Assembly (NCBI RefSeq): GCF_041821145.1
Contig: NZ_JBGUBC010000003.1
Location: forward strand, 137,238-201,237
Source of the DNA: Halopenitus sp041821145
GTDB taxonomy: Archaea; Halobacteriota; Halobacteria; Halobacteriales; Haloferacaceae
DNA: 64,000 nucleotides
Direction of reading: 5' to 3'
Part shown: positions 42,593 through 51,488 of the stretch, piece after piece
How positions within the stretch are numbered: position 1 is the stretch's first letter
Layout: each line of letters opens with the position of its first letter
The notes under the pieces: model-generated
Seen by the model: the letters and a program-made list of their open reading frames with translations, nothing else
The model's database searches: none
What the model was told of the DNA's origin: nothing
Made by a program: the position numbers and the translations under genes

Positions 42593-43747
42593 TCACCACT
42601 CGGCGACGCTGCCGTCCGCGTGTCGCCAGACCGGACCATGCCAGTCGACGTCGAGTTCGGCTTGCTCGCGCACGAATGCCTCGTCGATGTCGATCCCGAG
42701 CCCGGGTTCCTCCGGGATCGAGACGTAGCCGTCCTCGTAGTCGAAGACGTCCGGGTTTGCGAGGTAATCGAGCACGTCCGAGGTCTCGTTGTAGTGGATG
42801 TTCATGCTCTGCTCCTGGATGAGCGCGTTCGGCGAACACGCATCGACCTGGATACAGGAGGCGAGTGCGATCGGCCCGAGCGGACAGTGGGGGGCGATCG
42901 CGACGTCGTAGGCCTCGGCCATGCTCGCGATCTTCTTCACCTCCGTGATGCCACCGGCGTGGGACAGATCCGGCTGGATCACGTCCACGGAGCCGTCCTC
43001 GAATATCTCCTTGAAGTCCCACCGCGAGAACATCCGCTCGCCGGTCGCGATCGGGATCGTCGTGTGGGCGGCGACGTTCCCGAGCGCGTCGTTGTGTTCG
43101 GGGAGGACCGGCTCCTCGATGAACATCGGTTCGTAGGGCTCAAGCGCCTTTGCGAGGCGTTTTGCCATCGGTTTGCTCACTCGACCGTGGAAGTCGACGC
43201 CGATATCGACCTCCTCGCCGACCGCCTCACGGACCTCCTTCAGCCGGTCGACCGCCTGCTGTACGGTTGCGGGATCGTCGACGCGCTCCATCTCCTCGGT
43301 CGCGTTCATCTTGAGCGCAGTGAATCCCGCATCCACCCGCTTTTTCGCCTCCTCTGCGACCGCCGACGGGCGGTCACCGCCGATCCACTGATAGACCCGG
43401 ATCCGATCGCGGGCCTTGCCGCCGAGTAACTCGTGGACCGGCGCCCCGAACCGCTTGCCTTTGATGTCCCAAAGCGCCTGGTCGACACCGGCGATCGCGG
43501 ACATCAGGACCGGTCCCCCTCGATAGAATCCGCCGCGATACATCGTCTGCCAGTGGTCCTCGATCGGGCTTGCGGGCTTGCCGAGGAGGTAGGTGTCCAG
43601 TAACTCCTCGACGGCGGCCTTCACCGTGTGGGATCGTCCCTCGACGACCGGTTCACCCCAGCCGACGAGCCCGTCGGCAGTCTCGACGCGCAAGAACAGC
43701 CAGCGTGGCGGTACCTCGAAGAGTTCGTAATCGACTATGTCGCTCAT
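42593..43747 (-). CDS. dgoD: D-galactonate dehydratase (enolase superfamily)
   Basis: From ATG 43745-43747 the product has 384 residues, close to the E. coli enzyme's 382. It has the DgoD catalytic layout: VDFHGRVSKPMAK (Asp185, His187), FIEEPVLPEHND (Glu211), PIATGERMFSRWDF (Glu237), DLSHAGGITEVKKIA and APHCPLGPIAL. These match the metal ligands and catalytic His of DgoD. It dehydrates D-galactonate to 2-keto-3-deoxygalactonate. Upstream codons to 44107 are shadow sequence overlapping the divergent aldo/keto-reductase gene. Confidence 0.9.
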   Translation of the reverse strand: MSDIVDYELFEVPPRWLFLRVETADGLVGWGEPVVEGRSHTVKAAVEELLDTYLLGKPASPIEDHWQTMYRGGFYRGGPVLMSAIAGVDQALWDIKGKRFGAPVHELLGGKARDRIRVYQWIGGDRPSAVAEEAKKRVDAGFTALKMNATEEMERVDDPATVQQAVDRLKEVREAVGEEVDIGVDFHGRVSKPMAKRLAKALEPYEPMFIEEPVLPEHNDALGNVAAHTTIPIATGERMFSRWDFKEIFEDGSVDVIQPDLSHAGGITEVKKIASMAEAYDVAIAPHCPLGPIALASCIQVDACSPNALIQEQSMNIHYNETSDVLDYLANPDVFDYEDGYVSIPEEPGLGIDIDEAFVREQAELDVDWHGPVWRHADGSVAEW

Positions 43748-43863
43748 CAATGCTCGCTCGCCGGTTCGATAGCCCTGGGGATAGCTCTTTGGACACCCCC
43801 CGGATCGACTGACGTCTCCTCTCGATCCAAAGTGATTTCCCCACCCTCCGGAATGATCGCCGC

Positions 43864-44667
43864 ATGAGCCTACCCGACATCGGAATCGGAACCTGGCAAA
43901 ATGCCGAACCGGATACGTGTGTAGAAAGCGTTCAAACGGCCCTCGAGATGGGATATCGTCACGTCGACACCGCACAGGCGTACGGTAACGAGGCCGCGGT
44001 CGGCGAAGGGATCGCCACCGCGGATGTTCCACGCGAGGAGATCGTCCTCGCGACCAAGATCCACCCGGAAGAGACCGGAGTCGCCTACGACGAAGTCCTA
44101 GAGGCAACCCAGGACAGCCTTGACCGGCTCGGCGTCGACACCATCGATCTCCTGTACGTCCACTGGCCGACCGGGAACTACGACGCCGAAGAGACCCTTC
44201 CGGCCTTCGACGAACTCGTCGATCGAGGAGCGATCGACCACGTCGGCGTCAGTAACTTCGACGTCGATCTCCTCGATGAGGCACGCGAGCACCTCGATGC
44301 GGATCTGTTCGCCCACCAAGTCGAGATGCATCCGTTCCTCCAGCAGGCGGATCTCCTCGAGCACGCACAAACACATGAGTACGATCTGGTCGCCTACTCG
44401 CCGCTTGCTCGCGGTCGCGTCCTCGAACACCCCGAGATCGAGTCGATCGCCGACAAACACGGCGTCAGCGAGGCGCAGGTCTCACTCGCGTGGCTTCTCT
44501 CGAAGGACCGCGTTCGCGTTATCCCGAAGGCCACGAGCGAGGCGCACATCCGTGACAACTTCGAGGCGCTCGATCTCGAACTCGATCCCGAGGACGTGGC
44601 GGCGATCGACGCGATCGACCGCTCCGAGCGATTCGTCGAGCGCGCGGGCGCCCCCTGGCTCGCGTAA
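43864..44667 (+). CDS. aldo/keto reductase
   Basis: The 267-residue protein has the AKR catalytic tetrad: Asp35 and Tyr40 in DTAQAYGNE, Lys65 in ATKIHPE and His100 in YVHWPTGNY, plus the NADPH-binding C-terminus with VIPKATSEAHIRDNFEALD. It reduces an aldehyde or ketone (or oxidises a sugar alcohol) with NADPH. It diverges from dgoD with an intergenic space of 116 bases and could provide or recycle a sugar intermediate; the substrate is not known. Confidence 0.9.
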   Translation: MSLPDIGIGTWQNAEPDTCVESVQTALEMGYRHVDTAQAYGNEAAVGEGIATADVPREEIVLATKIHPEETGVAYDEVLEATQDSLDRLGVDTIDLLYVHWPTGNYDAEETLPAFDELVDRGAIDHVGVSNFDVDLLDEAREHLDADLFAHQVEMHPFLQQADLLEHAQTHEYDLVAYSPLARGRVLEHPEIESIADKHGVSEAQVSLAWLLSKDRVRVIPKATSEAHIRDNFEALDLELDPEDVAAIDAIDRSERFVERAGAPWLA

Positions 44668-44674
44668 ACCGCCT

Positions 44675-44693
44675 CGAAAGACTTCGTCTTTCG
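44675..44693. terminator. hairpin after the aldo/keto reductase, next to the TnpB remnant
   Basis: CGAAAGAC-TTC-GTCTTTCG forms a perfect eight-base stem with a three-base loop, flanked by weaker GCC/GGC pairing. It lies eight bases after the aldo/keto-reductase stop and about 30 bases from the end of the TnpB remnant. It could be a terminator or the subterminal hairpin of a decayed IS200/IS605 element; both are inferences. No poly-T tract follows. Confidence 0.45.
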
Positions 44694-44719
44694 GTGGCTT
44701 TGATGGGGACTCCCGGCAA

Positions 44720-45324
44720 TCAGTCCCCGGCAATAGGCCGGTGACTCTCGCCGTTCACCGTCCCACCAGTTATACGCATGTCTACTTGTGCGTCTCCGCC
44801 CCCCGACCTGGGCGAGGAACGGAGTCTGTGACGTCGCTTTCGGGCGTAGCGTAGCCCGATACTCTTCGCCGCGTTGTAGTCCGCGTTCACTTCGTACCCG
44901 CATTCACACAACAGAACTGTTCTCCGTGGCGATTGTCGTCGTGCGTGAACCCGCAGTCCGTCCGAGAACAGCGGTGGGACGTGTGGTTCGGCGCGGCGTG
45001 CTTCACAGAGACACCGCGTTCTGGGGCTTTGTAGGAGACGCACTCGAACAGGCGTCGGAACGCCCAGACGTGGTGCCACTTCGCGTGTGGAAGTCGCTCA
45101 TGAATGTCGGTTAAGTCCTCGAACACGATACCGTCGCAGTCGTGTTCGGCGGCTTCCGAGACGATCTCGTTGGCGACGGTGTGGATGTATTGCTTCCGCC
45201 ACGCTTTGCCGTCCCCGAACGGTGGCCTCACTCGCGAGGAACCAGGGCTTTTGATACCGGGTGAGAGGCAGGATGCGATCCGGACGGGGTGAACGGCGTG
45301 CTCCTCGTTCGTCTCTGGAATCAT
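44720..45324 (-). pseudogene. truncated and frameshifted TnpB (IS1341/IS605-type) remnant
   Basis: The upstream part (about 45324-44890) encodes HTVANEIVSEAAEHDCDGIVFEDLTDI, read here as FEDL, the RuvC Glu, then HRCSRTDCGFTHDDNRHGEQFC (zinc Cys pair and TnpB pattern). The downstream part, in another frame (about 44890-44720), continues CGYEVNADYNAAKSIGLRYA with the RuvC Asp in NADYNAA. Between them, in a GTTGTGTG run at about 44900, one base is missing relative to the expected F-x-C-x-x-C-G reading. The N-terminal half is missing altogether. So the gene cannot make a working nuclease. No TnpA gene is adjacent. Confidence 0.8.
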
Positions 45325-45372
45325 GCGAACGTGGAATGACTTGCGGGACCTCCAAGCGGCGTTCCGGTCGCT

Positions 45373-46530
45373 TCAAAGCAGCCGATCGGCGATAACGTCC
45401 TTCTGGATCTCGCTCGTTCCCTCGTAAATCTTCGTTATGCGGGCGTCACGGTAGTAGCGCTCGACGGGGAAGTCGGAGACGAAGCCAGCACCGCCGTGGA
45501 CCTGGATGGCGTCGTCAGTCACCTCGACGGCCCGTTCGCTGGCAAACAGTTTGGCGATGCTTGCCAGTTGCGTCGCACGGTCATCGCCGTGCTCGACGGC
45601 CGCCGCCGCGCGGTAAAGCATGGCGCGGGCGACTTCGACGTTGGTGGCCATCTCCGCTATCATATGCTGGACGGCCTGGAAATCGGCGATCGGCTGGTCG
45701 AACTGTTCGCGTTCTTGAGCGTACTCGATGGCGGCGTCGAGTGCTGCCTGCATCGTCCCGACCGCCTGGGCGGCCACGGTGATGCGCCCGTCCTCGAGTG
45801 ACTCCATGAAGTAGTAGAACGCCTGGTTCTCCTCTCCGATGAGATGATCCTCGGGGACACGGACGTCGTCGAATATCATCTCCGCGAGATCGGCCGCATG
45901 GATGCCCAGTTTGTTATCGATGGGATCGGCCCGAACACCCTCGCGGTCCGTCGGGACGAGGAACGCGCTGATTCCTCGGTGGCCAGCGTCCGGATCGGTC
46001 TTTGCGAAGACGACGACCACGTCGGCGACGTTGCCGTTGGAGATCCACATCTTGTTCCCGTTGATAATCCACTCGTCGCCGTCCTTTTCGGCACGCGCCT
46101 CGATGCCTGCGACGTCCGACCCGTGAGCGGGTTCGCTCACGGCGATTGCGTCGTGTGCTTCGGCGTCGACGATCTTCGAGAGCCACTCCTCCCGCATCCA
46201 CTCGTCCCCGTATTCGGTCAGCAGGTAGACGTTCGTGGAGAACCCGTTGTTGCCGATGGCACATCCGATGCCGGGATCCGCACGCCAGAGTTCCTCGGTG
46301 ACGATGGCTGCCGAGAGCGTGTCCATGCCCGCGCCGCCGTACTCGATGGGGACCGTCGGTGCGACCAGATCGTACTGAGCGGCCTGATCGATTATGTCGA
46401 ACGGGTACGCGTGGCTCTCGTCGTATTCGTGGGCGACCGGTTCGATCTCGTTTTCACCGAACTCGCGAACCATCTGCCGGATCGCTCGTTGCTCCTCGCT
46501 GAGAAGTTCCCCACCGGGTTGTGAGCTCAT
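45373..46530 (-). CDS. acyl-CoA dehydrogenase
   Basis: From ATG 46528-46530 the 385-residue protein has the acyl-CoA dehydrogenase pattern: LSEEQRAIRQMVREFGENEI, VPIEYGGAGMDTLSA, AIAVSEPAHGSDVAGIEARA, INGNKMWISNGNVAD, and C-terminal ARITKIYEGTSEIQKDVIADRLL with Glu370 as catalytic base. It oxidises an acyl-CoA to the enoyl-CoA with FAD. TATA-like TTTTTTGTAC (minus strand, 46554-46563) lies about 28 bases before the start. Its C-terminus lies 48 bases from the TnpB remnant. Confidence 0.93.
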   Translation of the reverse strand: MSSQPGGELLSEEQRAIRQMVREFGENEIEPVAHEYDESHAYPFDIIDQAAQYDLVAPTVPIEYGGAGMDTLSAAIVTEELWRADPGIGCAIGNNGFSTNVYLLTEYGDEWMREEWLSKIVDAEAHDAIAVSEPAHGSDVAGIEARAEKDGDEWIINGNKMWISNGNVADVVVVFAKTDPDAGHRGISAFLVPTDREGVRADPIDNKLGIHAADLAEMIFDDVRVPEDHLIGEENQAFYYFMESLEDGRITVAAQAVGTMQAALDAAIEYAQEREQFDQPIADFQAVQHMIAEMATNVEVARAMLYRAAAAVEHGDDRATQLASIAKLFASERAVEVTDDAIQVHGGAGFVSDFPVERYYRDARITKIYEGTSEIQKDVIADRLL

Positions 46531-47139
46531 ACCGTACACGAACGTGGGTGAGTACAAAAAACGTTTCTCGGATCCGTTCCGCGACGATATCGTGATCGAG
46601 TCTCCATATTATATCTAATCTGGTGGATCAATATAAACATCGATTTACAGTTATATCAATTTCGCGATCCATATCCGAACTCAATGAGGCGATCTCGTGT
46701 CCGTGTTTTGCCAACTAATTCCTGGACCGACGGAAGACGCCCGCCGATGGCGGTGCATGACCGGATTTCAATCCTCTGAATCGTCGATCGTACTATTGAA
46801 ACTATTATATCCGGTGATATAGTCGGAAATGTCTCTATCTCTGGCCATTGGACGGATGAAGATCGACATCCGAAACAATGTATTCCGTTATCTATTATAT
46901 CCATAGATATTATGCTCAACAGATAGATCGGTGGTGATCCGTTCGAACGGATCCCGACGTGGGCGACCGGTTCTCCTTGTAGCGTGATCCCGATCCGATC
47001 TTCGCCCTATTTAATAATTGAGTTTTGCTTTGGAATTACGGGAGTATGTCTGTAATGAACGTAGTCCCGTTTCAACTGCTCCGGATCGCTCGCCTCATCG
47101 ATGTCTCGTGGCCGGTAACCTCGTTCTTGAGGAACGTTT
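46531..47139. other. AT-rich intergenic stretch, no gene supported
   Basis: About 600 bases, distinctly AT-rich between 46600 and 47050 with many TATATC/TATTAT words, unlike the GC-rich neighbours. Short frames on both strands lack haloarchaeal protein character. It contains the acyl-CoA dehydrogenase promoter at the left end. It may be foreign or decayed DNA. Confidence 0.6.
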
Positions 47140-47335
47140 CGCCTGCTCTCACGGATGACGTCGTTCTCCAAAGGGGACGATGCGACTCGTCGGTGCCCAT
47201 GTCAGTCGCAGGTCCGTGTGCGGGGACTTCGCCGACCATCCCCCAACGCTCGCGCCGTCGGTTCCGACGGCCTTGGGCTCTCGCTCCGCGAGTCCCTGTG
47301 CGGCCTCGCCGGTCAGGTAGGGAAAAACGAACGTC
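47140..47335 (-). pseudogene. possible remnant of a cyclase / kynurenine-formamidase family gene
   Basis: The minus-strand translation from about 47335 reads FPYLTGEAAQGLAEREPKAV then GTDGASVGG, close to the C-terminal motif of the cyclase family (yPgLs-eaA-wL-er-vkavGtDtpSv). Downstream of it the frame changes and LENDVIRES appears in another frame, resembling the next conserved piece. There is no start and no full gene. So this is probably a decayed 3' fragment. The similarity was judged by eye only. Confidence 0.35.
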
Positions 47336-47356
47336 GCAGAAAGGGTCGAAAGCGGC

Positions 47357-47962
47357 TCAGTCGTCGGCCGCGGCGACCGTCTCCCGTTCCTCTAACGCCT
47401 CCGTGATTCCCTCACAGAACGCCGGCAGATCGTCGGGACATCGCCCGGTCAACACGTTTCCGTCCTTCACGTGGGAGACGTCGTGGTAGTCGCCGCCGGC
47501 GTTGATCAGTGACGTCTTCACCGACTTCCAGGCCGTCACGTCGCGCCCGTCGACGATATCCGCTTCGATGAGGACTTCAGGACCGTGACAGATCGCCGCA
47601 ATGAGCGTGTCATCCTCGTGGGCCTCCTTGGTGAACTCGACGACTTCCGGAACTACGCGCAGGTGGTCCGGAGAGAAACCGCCCGGATAGAGGAGACAGT
47701 CAAGCGTGTCCACCTCCAGATCCTCGAAGTCGACGACCGTGTAATGTGTGCCCTCCGCCATCACGATCGGCGGGGCTGGCGTTCCGAATCGACCTCGAAC
47801 CGGCTTCTGGTCCGATCCCTCGTGAGCGTTGAACCCCGCGTTGATCGGGACCAGTTTGACGTCCGCACCCTCGTGGGATAGTTGTAGGATACAGTACTCC
47901 ATCTCGATGTCCTCGAACTCGTGGCCGACGAGGATCGCGATCGTTTCACCGTTGAGTGCCAT
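47357..47962 (-). CDS. DJ-1/PfpI family protein
   Basis: The 201-residue protein has the PfpI/class-I-glutamine-amidotransferase-like fold: IAILVGHEFEDIEMEYCILQL, LLYPGGFSPDHLRVVPEVVEF and AAICHGPEVLIEADIVDGR with nucleophilic Cys125 followed by His126. Glu in the first strand region (E18 or E20) may complete the site. Members act as deglycases, chaperones or intracellular peptidases; the function here is not determined. The AT-rich sequence 47998-48007 (minus-strand CTTAATAAAC) may be its promoter. Confidence 0.9.
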   Translation of the reverse strand: MALNGETIAILVGHEFEDIEMEYCILQLSHEGADVKLVPINAGFNAHEGSDQKPVRGRFGTPAPPIVMAEGTHYTVVDFEDLEVDTLDCLLYPGGFSPDHLRVVPEVVEFTKEAHEDDTLIAAICHGPEVLIEADIVDGRDVTAWKSVKTSLINAGGDYHDVSHVKDGNVLTGRCPDDLPAFCEGITEALEERETVAAADD

Positions 47963-48097
47963 GTGTTTTCACACCGTGTCGGAGAACATCATCATTGTTT
48001 ATTAAGTCTTTTGAGTAGATAATGTGTTTTTTTGATATACAGCGAACGCGCCTCGATGTTCGACGGAGCGGTCCGAAACACAGTCGCTGATCGTCCC

Positions 48098-48109
48098 CTA
48101 CTTATTTGC
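48098..48109 (+). promoter_or_regulatory. TATA-like box of the Gfo/Idh/MocA gene at 48133
   Basis: CTACTTATTTGC is centred about 29 bases before ATG 48133, as expected for a leaderless transcript. The 170-base divergent region also serves the PfpI gene. Confidence 0.5.
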
Positions 48110-48132
48110 CGACCCCTGTCAAGTGAGAACGT

Positions 48133-49242
48133 ATGTCGTATAACGTCGGATTCATCGGCTATCGATTTATCGCGGAGGCGCACGCGAACGCCCTCGCTCG
48201 ACTGCCGATGTTCTTCCCGGATGCACCCCCGGTGAATCGTCACGCGATCGTTGGCCGCGAGGAGGAGGCACTCGATGCGGCCGCGGATCGTCTCGGATTC
48301 GAGACGGTCACCACCGAGTGGGAGGATGTCCTCGATGCGGTTGACGTCCTCTACAACCTGACGCCGAACGCCGTCCATCCCGAGCCGTCCATCGCGGCGC
48401 TTGAACGTGACGTCCCCGTCATGTGTGAAAAGCCGCTGGCTGCGACCCTTCCCGAAGCGGAACGGATGGCCGAGGCGGCCGAGCGAAGCGACGCGGCGGC
48501 CGCGACCGCGTTCAACTACCGGTTCATCCCGGCCATTCAGCACGCAAAAGGCCTCATCGAAGAGGGTCACCTCGGGGAGATCAGACAGGTACGCGGACGG
48601 TACTACCAGGACTGGCTCGTCGATCCCGAGGCGCCCTGGAGCTGGCGAAACTCCGAGGAGATGGCCGGAAGCGGTGCGCTGGGCGATCTCGGATCACACA
48701 CCGTGGATCTGCTTCGGTATCTGGTCGGCGACGTCGTCGGGGAATTCGATCGTGTCGGCGGTCGGCTCACGACCTTCGTCGACGAGCGTCCGGTTCCCGG
48801 CGAAAGTGGAACTCGCCCCGTCACCGTCGACGACGCATATACTGCCCACGTTGAGTTCGAAAGTGGCGCCGTTGGAACTCTTGAGGCCTCCCGGTGTGCC
48901 GACGGTCACAAAAACGACCACCTGATCGCCGTCTACGGTTCCGAGGGCGCGATACGGTTCTCGCTGGATCGGCTCAACGAGTTGGAGGTAAAGACCGACG
49001 GCGATCGTGGCTTCGAATCGGTTCTCGTGACCGAGCCGGAGGACCCCTATTACGATCACTGGTGGCCGCCGGGCCACGTCATCGGATGGGAACATGCGTT
49101 CGTCCACGAGAACTACGAGTTTCTCACCGCACTCGATGGGGACGTCGAGTACCATCCGAACTTCCAGGATGGGCTCGCAGTCCAACGGGTGCTCGATGCC
49201 ATCGAGCGAAGCGATCGCGACGAGACGTGGGTGGACGTATAG
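48133..49242 (+). CDS. Gfo/Idh/MocA family oxidoreductase with altered glycine loop
   Basis: The 369-residue protein has the family layout: N-terminal Rossmann part (MSYNVGFIGYRFIAEAHANA), the CEKPLAAT motif after the fourth strand, ATAFNYRFIPAI and the dehydrogenase C-terminal beta-domain with GSGALGDLGSHTVDLLRYL (the conserved GALxDLGxHxxD). It would oxidise a sugar or cyclitol with NAD(P). The dinucleotide loop has G9 but Arg11 and Ala14 where homologues usually have Gly, so cofactor binding may be altered. The neighbours on both sides are unrelated to it by strand or spacing. Confidence 0.88.
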   Translation: MSYNVGFIGYRFIAEAHANALARLPMFFPDAPPVNRHAIVGREEEALDAAADRLGFETVTTEWEDVLDAVDVLYNLTPNAVHPEPSIAALERDVPVMCEKPLAATLPEAERMAEAAERSDAAAATAFNYRFIPAIQHAKGLIEEGHLGEIRQVRGRYYQDWLVDPEAPWSWRNSEEMAGSGALGDLGSHTVDLLRYLVGDVVGEFDRVGGRLTTFVDERPVPGESGTRPVTVDDAYTAHVEFESGAVGTLEASRCADGHKNDHLIAVYGSEGAIRFSLDRLNELEVKTDGDRGFESVLVTEPEDPYYDHWWPPGHVIGWEHAFVHENYEFLTALDGDVEYHPNFQDGLAVQRVLDAIERSDRDETWVDV

Positions 49243-49280
49243 GCGTCGTCAGCACGCTCACGATCCCAAAAGTCGGTACG

Positions 49281-49290
49281 TTTTTAGCCT
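49281..49290 (+). promoter_or_regulatory. TATA-like box of the two-domain VOC gene
   Basis: TTTTTAGCCT is centred about 27 bases before ATG 49311; a leaderless transcript is likely. Confidence 0.45.
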
Positions 49291-49310
49291 AGCCCGACGC
49301 CCGATCCCAT

Positions 49311-50069
49311 ATGCTGTCACTTGATCACGTGATGATGCGCGTCGAGGATCTGGAGACCTCCCTGGAGTGGTACAAGACCCACCTCGAGTACGAGGAGAAG
49401 GGTCGATGGGAGGCGGACACCTTCACCAACGTGTTCCTCGGTCCCGAGGACATGGCCGAAAGCGGCGCTAAATTGGAGTTGACCTACAACCACGACGGGC
49501 GAAGCTACGAGATGGGCGACGCCTGGGGACACATCGCAGTCCGTGTCGAGGACCTCGAAAGCGCCTATGCGGGGCTCATGGACGGCGGCGTCGAGGACTA
49601 TCGCGATCCCGAATCGTGCGGTGGCGACTACGCCTTCGTGAAGGACCCCGACGGACACGAAGTCGAGATCGTCGAACGCGACCACGGCGCGCCCTGGAGC
49701 CTCGATCACACCATGATCCGGATCGAGGATCCCGACGAGGCGCTCGGTTGGTGGACCCGTAAACTCGAGTACGCCTACACCGGCGATCGGTGGGAAGCGG
49801 ACACCTTCGCGAACTACTTCATGAAGCCCGTCGACGCCGACGAGGAGCAGATGGCCGTCGAACTCACCTACAACTACGACGATCGAAGCTATACCATGGG
49901 CGATGCCTGGGGACACCTCGCCGTTCGAACCGACGACCTGCATGACACCTGGGAGAAACTGATGGAACGCGACGCCGAGGATTACCGCGATCCCGAATCC
50001 TGCGACGACCGATACGCGTTCACGAAAGACCAGGACGGCCACGAGATCGAGATCGTCACTCGAGACTGA
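49311..50069 (+). CDS. tandem-domain VOC (glyoxalase-like) protein
   Basis: The 252-residue protein consists of two VOC modules of about 125 residues. Each starts with SLDHVMMRVEDLETSLEWY or SLDHTMIRIEDPDEALGWW, has RWEADTF, LELTYN or VELTYN, DGRSYEMGDAWGH or DDRSYTMGDAWGH, EDYRDPESC and a final DGHEVEIV or DGHEIEIV. Conserved His and Glu of each half resemble glyoxalase I metal ligands. The halves are highly similar, so this is an internal duplication; the pair would build one two-site unit. It may detoxify methylglyoxal-type aldehydes; exact substrate unknown. Confidence 0.9.
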   Translation: MLSLDHVMMRVEDLETSLEWYKTHLEYEEKGRWEADTFTNVFLGPEDMAESGAKLELTYNHDGRSYEMGDAWGHIAVRVEDLESAYAGLMDGGVEDYRDPESCGGDYAFVKDPDGHEVEIVERDHGAPWSLDHTMIRIEDPDEALGWWTRKLEYAYTGDRWEADTFANYFMKPVDADEEQMAVELTYNYDDRSYTMGDAWGHLAVRTDDLHDTWEKLMERDAEDYRDPESCDDRYAFTKDQDGHEIEIVTRD

Positions 50070-50199
50070 TCCCGCCACGCTCCATTATTCCACGATCCCT
50101 GTCACGATTCGGCCGTTCCACGATTCCCGCAACGCTTCGTTGTTCCACCATTTCGAACGCCGGATTCCCTCTCGACCGATTCATGATCGGAGCGTCACC

Positions 50200-50534
50200 G
50201 ATCGAAGTCGCCACTCGTGCGTATTTATAAGTCCGTCCCGAGCACGCGATTCCCGACGAGTAATACGATACCAACGCCCATCAGGCCGCCAAGAAATAGG
50301 AAGGAGGGGCCCCCATCCAAAGCGGTCCGCGAGCACGCCGCTCGGGAACCGGGTCAACGCGTAGGCGAACCACATCCCGGAAAGCGCCGTGCCGATGACC
50401 GCATTCGAGACGGCGAACTCCGCCGTCACCGCCGGGACGACTGGACTGATCGCCAGCCGGCCGACCATTGTCACGAGGAACGCGAGCGTACACAGTCCCA
50501 GAACGGTCTCCCGGTAGCGCCGGCTTCGGATCAC
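50200..50534 (-). pseudogene. truncated MFS transporter, 5' fragment
   Basis: A frame starting at 50534 (start reads MIRSRRYRETVLGLCTLAFL) encodes the first two membrane helices of a major-facilitator protein (MVGRLAISPVVPAVTAEFAV; IGTALSGMWFAYALTRFPSG) with the loop motif GVLADRFGWG of the helix 2-3 connection. Then the sense is lost within about 20 residues and the remaining 10 helices are absent. So only the 5' end is left. The remaining gap to 50624 and back to 50070 shows no other gene. Confidence 0.7.
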
Positions 50535-50624
50535 GGCGTTCGTGATCGGCGGGGAGATGGCTGCCGAAATGCGCCGCTGTAGCCCCGCGATGTCCGTTCA
50601 AAGGGTGAACGCACGTTCGATCCG

Positions 50625-51488
50625 CTAGACGATCGTGACGCCGTTTTCGAGTCGGCCGATCCCGTCGATCTCGATCGAGACCGTATCGTCCTCCTGGAGC
50701 GTGAAGTCGTCCCCGGGGACGAGTGACGTTCCGGTGAGGAGCACGGCCAGTTCCGGGACTGCGTTGTGACGGTTGAGATACGAGGTCAGCTCCTCACAAC
50801 TGCGTTTCATCTGCCCGGTGGAAGTCGATCCCTCGAATTGGGTTCCGCCGTCTCGCTCGATCGACATTCGCATCTCGAGGTCGTGGGGATCCTCGATGAC
50901 GTCGGCGGAGGCGACCGACGGACCGATCGAACAGCATCGGTCGTAAACCTTCGCCTGCGGGAGATAAAGCGGGTTTTCGCCCTCGATCGATCGGCTGCTC
51001 ATGTCGTTTCCGATCGTGTAGCCGACCGGTTCGCCGCGGTACAAAACGACCCCGAGTTCCGGTTCGGGGACGTCCCACGTGGAGTCCTCTCTGATCCCGA
51101 CGGCCTCGTCCGGGCCCACGGTCCGGCTCGGAGTGGCCTTGAAGAAGATTTCCGGACGATCCGCATCGTAAACGTGGTCGTAGATGTCCGGTTCCGAACT
51201 CTCCTCCTCGCGTGCCTGTTCGCTGATCTCGTAGGTCACACCCGCCGCCCACACCTCGTCGGCGTGGAGGGGAAGCGTCGCGTTCGAGAGCGCGGATTCC
51301 GATATCTCGTCCGCGGTCTCCATCGCCGTCTCCGCGATCTCGTCGACCGACGCGTTGCTTCGTGCGGCCGTTGCCGCGAGCGCACGAAACGACTCTATTG
51401 GCGTCTCGGCCGTCCCGAGATCGAAGACGCCATCGTCGGTGTTTGCTACCAGTCCGTCGGCCGTCTCGTCGAGTCGATAATACTGCAT
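50625..51488 (-). CDS. fumarylacetoacetate hydrolase family enzyme, 2-keto-3-deoxy-pentonate dehydratase-like
   Basis: The 287-residue protein has the FAH fold and length of the haloarchaeal 2-keto-3-deoxyxylonate/arabinonate dehydratase: WAAGVTYEIS, PEIFFKATPSRTVGP, and metal ligands in PEPELGVVLY (Glu142, Glu144) and GYTIGNDMSSR (Asp162). LPQAKVYDRCCSIGPSV is also typical. It would convert the 2-keto-3-deoxy acid to 2-oxoglutarate semialdehyde in the oxidative pentose pathway. It sits 149 bases from a Gfo/Idh/MocA dehydrogenase and an enolase-type dehydratase, as in pentose-oxidation gene sets. Confidence 0.85.
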   Translation of the reverse strand: MQYYRLDETADGLVANTDDGVFDLGTAETPIESFRALAATAARSNASVDEIAETAMETADEISESALSNATLPLHADEVWAAGVTYEISEQAREEESSEPDIYDHVYDADRPEIFFKATPSRTVGPDEAVGIREDSTWDVPEPELGVVLYRGEPVGYTIGNDMSSRSIEGENPLYLPQAKVYDRCCSIGPSVASADVIEDPHDLEMRMSIERDGGTQFEGSTSTGQMKRSCEELTSYLNRHNAVPELAVLLTGTSLVPGDDFTLQEDDTVSIEIDGIGRLENGVTIV

